Shown here: piece by piece, positions 59,257-64,000 of the stretch
Position numbering within the stretch: position 1 is the first letter of the stretch
How the letters are laid out: every line of letters begins with the position of its first letter
DNA from: Albugo candida
Lineage: Eukaryota > Oomycota > Peronosporomycetes > Albuginales > Albuginaceae
Assembly (NCBI GenBank): GCA_905220665.1
Contig: CAJNAR010000022.1
Span: forward strand, 182,206-246,205
DNA length: 64,000 nt
Direction: 5' to 3'
The notes under the pieces: model-generated
Databases searched by the model: none
Seen by the model: only the letters and a program-made list of their open reading frames with translations
What the model was told of the DNA's origin: nothing
Translations under genes and position numbers: made by a program

Positions 59257-61345
59257 TTATATCTGTGGAAGTGTTACTGTCGAAGAATGTTCGTAAATGA
59301 TACAGAGATTATGTAAAAGCGCAACAGCCTCCGATGAAACTTTTGCCAGCCGCTGAAAAAAAATTGCGAGACTTTCAGCACCGATCGACGTACCTTCACA
59401 TTGTGGAATTTTAACTAGACTGCTGAGAGCATTACAAACGCGTATTTGCATCGTCACGAAGTCGCCATCTAAATAGAAAATTTCATTAAGAGGAAGCAAT
59501 GACCCATCACATTGTTAGAGTCTGGAAAAATCACGAGACCTTGAAGGATTTGCGGACAGAGATGAAACACACGACTTTGATTGATTGCGATATGCGTGTG
59601 AGCGACTTTATTGGGTCCGTCGCTATAGGTGCTCTTCCTAATCAATCGCTATCACACAATACGCAAAAAGGCGACTATCAAAAGCTTTTATGGAGAAATG
59701 AGAAGGCACTACCCATCTTCATCATAGAAAAAGTGTCAGACAATTTATACCGAGCCCACTCGTCAGTCAACAGCTATAAGGTGATCATCATAGCGCAATG
59801 ACTCCATGAAGTGATTTGTTTGTATCTAGGGCGTTTGCCTTTATGCACTCCATAGTGATCTATAGTATTCCAGCATCGGTAGCTCAAATTAGCTGTTATA
59901 ATATGATCATAATATTAATCAACCCTTCTTCTATTGATGAAATATGGCAGGAAAGGGATGCGCCCCACGAGCAAATTGTGGCTCGATCAAGTAGAATTGG
60001 TCCGATCAGTGGAGAAATTTGAAACGAACGTTCATTGGAAGAGAAAGTGTATCCGATGAAGTTGTCCCTGTGCTTGACCGACGCACAGAATACTTTTATA
60101 GAAAAAAAAGTCACCGCCTATATCGACCTTACTCGTTCTCGTGCAACACTGTTGATCCTCAGATTTCACAGTCAAAGCAGATTGGTGTGTACAGTTTGGT
60201 CGACATGTTAGCTGACGACAATAAGCATGCTTTAATTCGTTAGACTATATTCTAGAACGTCATCGCCATCCCGAAGAACAAACCCAGGAGCTGACAATTT
60301 CGCTGGTGGAAGCCCAATTGCATAGGTAGAGTACATCAAAGACATCTTTTCAACATGGTGTGCTGGTTGCCCGCTTCCCATTGATGGAGTCTTTTTCCAG
60401 ATAGACTTACAAATCGTTCAGGTGGATAAAGTGATCATGCATACAATATGGGATCGGATTGTGTCAGAGAATGATGTACATGGTAAAAAACGTTTTGATG
60501 TGGCTGTGGACTGTGCGAAGGTATCGGATGGAAAATAGGAAGAATTGAAATACATCGTGCGGCAAGCGGGGGAGAGGAAGTACATGAGAGTCTTGTGGAC
60601 GCGCTTCATGAGAATGTGCTAGAATGGCCAGATACCAACAAGAATATCCAAAAGCCAGAATATGGATGAGACAGTACCATGGAAGAAGAGAAGAAGATAA
60701 AGAATCGAAGAAGTTGACCAAGATGATTGAAGGCTTTGTTCGACCTGATCTCGAAGCTTTATCAATTGATGATTAGCGAAGTCAGTTACCCAGTGTTCCG
60801 TGCCGCCACCAGTGCGGCCTTGCGGAAGCTTTCCGAACGCATAAACGAAATGAAAGGTGTAAATGAGCGCAGCTCAGGCGGAAAAGTTTCGTTTCGTGCG
60901 AATCCTGACGTCATGAGTAGTGGATTTGTATAAATTCATTCATTGCTGTTTGGCAAACAAACATCAGCTAATGGAAGTTGACATCTGCTCATGGAGGTCC
61001 TTCGTGACAAATGTGTCTTCCGATTCGGATCCGAAAACGATGAAAGGGATCAAGGCTGCGCATTTAGGACAGTTTGAAAACGAAATGAGCAATACCATTA
61101 ATGAGTTTCAACTCTTCACATATACTATGGATCTACAAATGGTATACACGCCGAAGAAGCCAATTTCATGCAACTCAAATGCTTTGTAGGTGGCACGCTC
61201 TCCTTGTTCTAGTCGACATTGCGAAGGTAAGCGGCGGTGAGTCCAAGGTCAGAGAAAAAAGAGTAGTTACTTCGTTGAGTATATACACTGGTCGCGTTTC
61301 CGGTACGGCGAGTTGGATTGAATTCGTGTATATATATTTTGAGAT
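59257..61345. other. Unassigned coding relics
   Basis: Several stretches have coding-like composition: reverse 59499-59257 (DGDFVTMQIRVCNALSSLVK), + 59499-59789 (LKDLRTEMKHTTLIDCDMRV, EKALPIFIIEKVSDN), + 59840-60019 (SIDEIWQERDAPHEQIV) and + 60920-61189. No two adjoining pieces share a frame, and stops separate them. I do not recognise the proteins. A broken large gene or subtelomeric family member is likely, and opposite-strand pieces suggest rearrangement. Confidence 0.35.
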
Positions 61346-61541
61346 TTGATTTTGAAATCAAATCATAATGGAAGAAACTAAAGAAGCACCTCCAACTACT
61401 AACTTGATGCCATCGTTAGGCTTCACAGAATGTCCTTAATGCCGATCGGAAAACATATAATCGTTCTTATCTCACATTGCTTCGCAGATGTAAGGATCGA
61501 AAAAGATAAAGACGAAAGGTTATGATCCCTCCTCAAGCTCA

Positions 61542-62266
61542 ATGGATCAAAATAACAAAGATAGTATATTTTGTGATGTAAAAGATGTTGTTGCAGCTTT
61601 TGTATCAATATCCGACAAAGGGGATATAAATGACAGCTCAATCTGTCCAGAACTGGATAAATTCCGGCAACAGCATCAAGTGTTCGAGGAAGTTAACGCA
61701 TTTGGATGCCCGAATCGAAAAAAATTGAAACTATTTGGAAGGTGATCCACTGAAAAGCAAACGGGAAAGTAAACGACTGATTTTGACGCGTATTAAGATG
61801 GGAGTGCGTGTGTGTTGGCTATACATTCATTGACAACCATCACGCGCCCGAAATGGACTTGCTTCAATTTTGGTGTTTTGAGCAAGCCAAATGGACTTGG
61901 TTGTATATCACACGATCCAGTGTGCAAGCAATATCAACATCAGCGGTGCGAGACGTGCTTGATGCGTTTAAAACCATTCATTTCGACAACCAGGAGTCTA
62001 ACTTGAAGTTCATCGCATGGGGAATTGTCATATTTACATTTAAGGTATTATGAAGCTCTTACCGATATGATGCAAACATACGCGACGTAATGGGATCAAA
62101 AACTGTGTGGGTATGAAGCAACTTCTTACAGAGAGATATTATCGTTCATTTAATCCATCCCATTCAGCTTTACTTTCCACACCAGTGTACTACAACGATT
62201 CCATATTGGATTCATCCGATCTCATTGATGTTGAAGTAGTTTTGGGTCAAGTCAACACAGGATGAT
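61542..62266 (+). other. Unassigned coding relics with a cysteine motif
   Basis: Short open pieces: 61542-61745 (67 codons, acidic), 61812-62006 and 62114-62266 (about 50 codons, MKQLLTERYYRSFNPSHSAL). The second contains QRCETCLMRLKPF, which resembles TRCRSCLQRLMPK at the first cysteine module of the intact secreted protein. Whether this is a distant relative or chance cannot be decided here. Confidence 0.3.
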
Positions 62267-62445
62267 AGTCTCATACGCCACCAACGAAGCTTCCTGTGTT
62301 CTTTATTTTTGTTATTATAATTTAAGAAGCCATAACTCATTTAGTAGCTTCAATTACATTCATTCCATGCTGTCTTCCCATAATAAATCATGAGCTAGCT
62401 TCAATATCGGAAAATATAATATAAACATATAAGGTTTTTCTCTCA

Positions 62446-63224
62446 TCATTTTTTAAGCTTGGACCTATTCTCGAGATCAGCTACTTTGCGCTTCAACCTC
62501 CTGATCATATCAGCAGTTTCTTTAACCGCGCTGCTGAGTTGAGCCATAGCTTCTTGACGATCATTTTCCTCCAATTTTCTAACCTCCTCCCATCCTAGCA
62601 ATTTAGCCAGCATCACTTTGGAATCGCATGTAGCTTGATTCATTTCCGAAATGCCAAGCGAGAACACATGATATGTTTGTTGATCCATTAAACAATAACG
62701 TGAAGGTTCACGTTGTTCCAATGCGAAATGGGCAAAGAGATCGTCCAAATTTCCAATTGCCGTAAGAAGTTGCGCTCAACGTTTGGTAGCACGGATGGGC
62801 TCGAAGTTGATTGTTGAATTTCAATGCCCTTGCATGGCAGTGTCGACATGTATACTCCAACCGCACAGCGCAAGGAATACGCTCCCTAATTGAAGCAATG
62901 TGTACATAGAACTTCAACCGGTCGATAGTTCGCATCCATTCACTGTCACAAACCTTCAGTTTTCCCATCCAATCCTCATGGAACATGACATACTCCGTGT
63001 TCCATGCTTGAACGATCGCATCCGGACACATTTTGTGTCGCATCTGAAAAAAAAGCAGCTGGAAAAACTTAATTCGATGAATCCTGTTGCTCTTTTCTGA
63101 AGGAGCAACCTCCGGAAGCGAGTCGTAAGAAAGCTCATCAGCACTTCCTCGTCAGTACAGAGCCACTCATACTGGGAGTCGGCATGCGCTCTGACAACTT
63201 CTTGGCGGGATAGCGTTTGCCACA
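62446..63224 (-). pseudogene. Unassigned subtelomeric gene or gene remnant with a C-terminal coiled coil
   Basis: Reverse-strand pieces in order: MWQTLSRQEVVRAHADSQYE at 63224 onward, a segment after a strong TTTTTTTTCAG acceptor at about 63042 (MRHKMCPDAIVQAWNTEY), a run to about 62770, then a frame change into LDDLFAHFALEQREPSRYCL ending with a heptad-like tail (AMAQLSSAVKETADMIRRLK). The acceptor suggests a spliced gene, but I find no good donor for it, and the frame change near 62770 has no intron signal. It is the gene-like sequence closest to the telomere, about 350 bp from the first repeat. Confidence 0.45.
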
Positions 63225-63275
63225 TGGGAAGTTTAAACTCACGTAGCTGAGTTAGTTCAAATTCAAAAGTGATTT

Positions 63276-63545
63276 CTTACTAATTATTTTTAGTTTCTAC
63301 TAGATTAAAATAAAGAAAAAGTTCAGGTAGTTTTTGATCTATTTTGTATATGATTGGATGAATTTTTCATTATGGGCTCATTCAGTAGTGAAATAATAAT
63401 CAGCTTTCTGAATACAGTAATAATGTATTACTAATTATTTCTATTTTTCTACTAGATTTAAAGTGATTTATGAAACTGCTTTTTATTACAGTAATATTAC
63501 TGATTTTTTCTAGTTCTCCACTAGATTAAAAAAAGAGGAAAAGAT
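63276..63545. repeat. Three imperfect copies of a ~45 bp subtelomeric unit
   Basis: Units begin near 63276, 63429 and 63496, each reading TTACT(A/G)ATT followed by a T-rich stretch, a CTA-rich block ending CTACTAGATT or CCACTAGATT, and an A-rich tail (for example AAAATAAAGAAAAAG). Between the first two lies ~100 bp of AT-rich sequence. This is a typical proximal subtelomeric repeat. Confidence 0.7.
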
Positions 63546-63567
63546 CAGTTGTTTTAAATCGTTTTTG

Positions 63568-64000
63568 TTTAGGGTTTTAGGTTTTAGGTTTTAGGTTTTA
63601 GGGTTTTAGGTTTTAGGTTTTAGGTTTTAGGTTTTAGGTTTTAGGTTTTAGGGTTTTAGGTTTTAGGGTTTTAGGGTTTAGGTTTAGGTTTAGGGTTTAG
63701 GGTTTAGGGTTTAGGGTTTAGGGTTTAGGGTTTAGGGTTTAGGGTTTAGGGTTTAGGGTTTAGGGTTTAGGGTTTAGGGTTTAGGGTTTAGGGTTTAGGG
63801 TTTAGGGTTTAGGGTTTAGGGTTTAGGGTTTAGGGTTTAGGGTTTAGGGTTTAGGGTTTAGGGTTTAGGGTTTAGGGTTTAGGGTTTAGGGTTTAGGGTT
63901 TAGGGTTTAGGGTTTAGGGTTTAGGGTTTAGGGTTTAGGGTTTAGGGTTTAGGGTTTAGGGTTTAGGGTTTAGGGTTTAGGGTTTAGGGTTTAGGGTTTA
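63568..64000 (+). repeat. Telomere, TTTAGGG repeats with a proximal variant zone
   Basis: From about 63568 to 63690 the repeats are mixed: TTTTAGG and TTTTAGGG variants with occasional TTTAGG. From about 63690 to the end they are perfect TTTAGGG, roughly 44 units. The G-rich strand runs 5' to 3' toward position 64000, so the chromosome end is on the right. TTTAGGG is known in oomycetes and in plants. Confidence 0.98.

Noticed and set aside
63568..64000. Plant origin suggested by TTTAGGG telomere
   Set aside because: Kinesin-9, very short introns, high gene density and the secreted cysteine-rich family fit an oomycete better, and oomycetes also use TTTAGGG.

Overview
The window is the right-hand end of a eukaryotic chromosome. 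The last ~430 bases are a TTTAGGG-type telomere with the G-rich strand running toward position 64000. Short introns (47-102 bp, GT...AG), tightly packed genes, a kinesin-9 (a motor of flagellated cells), the TTTAGGG repeat and a family of secreted cysteine-rich proteins all point to an oomycete. An Albugo-like (white rust) pathogen is my best guess, but this is inference from content and no sequence was compared with a database.

Layout. (1) 1-8.2 kb, conserved genes: 3' end of glutathione reductase, a GCK-domain protein, ribosomal protein eS7 (reverse), an unnamed protein with three copies of one ~50-residue repeat, and the FAN1 nuclease. (2) 8.2-23.5 kb, accessory DNA built from a segmental duplication: FAN1 3' end, a ~2.2 kb spacer and a large cysteine-rich secreted-protein gene occur once at 7.4-12.4 kb and again, decayed, at 18.2-23.0 kb. 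A ~5 kb degenerate LINE on the reverse strand lies between them and abuts the truncated FAN1 copy. (3) 23.5-29.3 kb, AT-rich DNA with no supportable gene. (4) 29.3-40.4 kb, an island with more balanced base composition, full of short broken coding relics I cannot assign, into which a decayed DDE transposase element (32.2-34.2 kb) is set. (5) 40.8-41.6 kb, a LINE 3' fragment in inverted orientation to the first LINE. (6) 43.1-51.2 kb, a second block of conserved genes: ZIP metal transporter, CELF/Bruno-type three-RRM protein (reverse), kinesin-9, mitochondrial carrier and glyoxalase II. (7) 51.3-63.2 kb, subtelomeric accessory DNA: a dead gene carrying stop codons, the only intact copy of the cysteine-rich secreted-protein gene (reverse, 603 aa), a partial tandem duplicate of its 3' end, and several unassigned coding relics. 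(8) 63.3-64.0 kb, short subtelomeric repeats, a zone of variant telomere repeats, then perfect TTTAGGG.

The conserved genes are ordinary housekeeping genes, with glutathione reductase and glyoxalase II both in glutathione metabolism but not linked otherwise. The most distinctive content is the secreted cysteine-rich family: one intact gene, two near-full-length pseudogenes and one 3' tail. It has a spacing-conserved internal cysteine module that I do not recognise as a named domain. Its position near a telomere, among duplications and retroelements, fits a birth-and-death effector locus.
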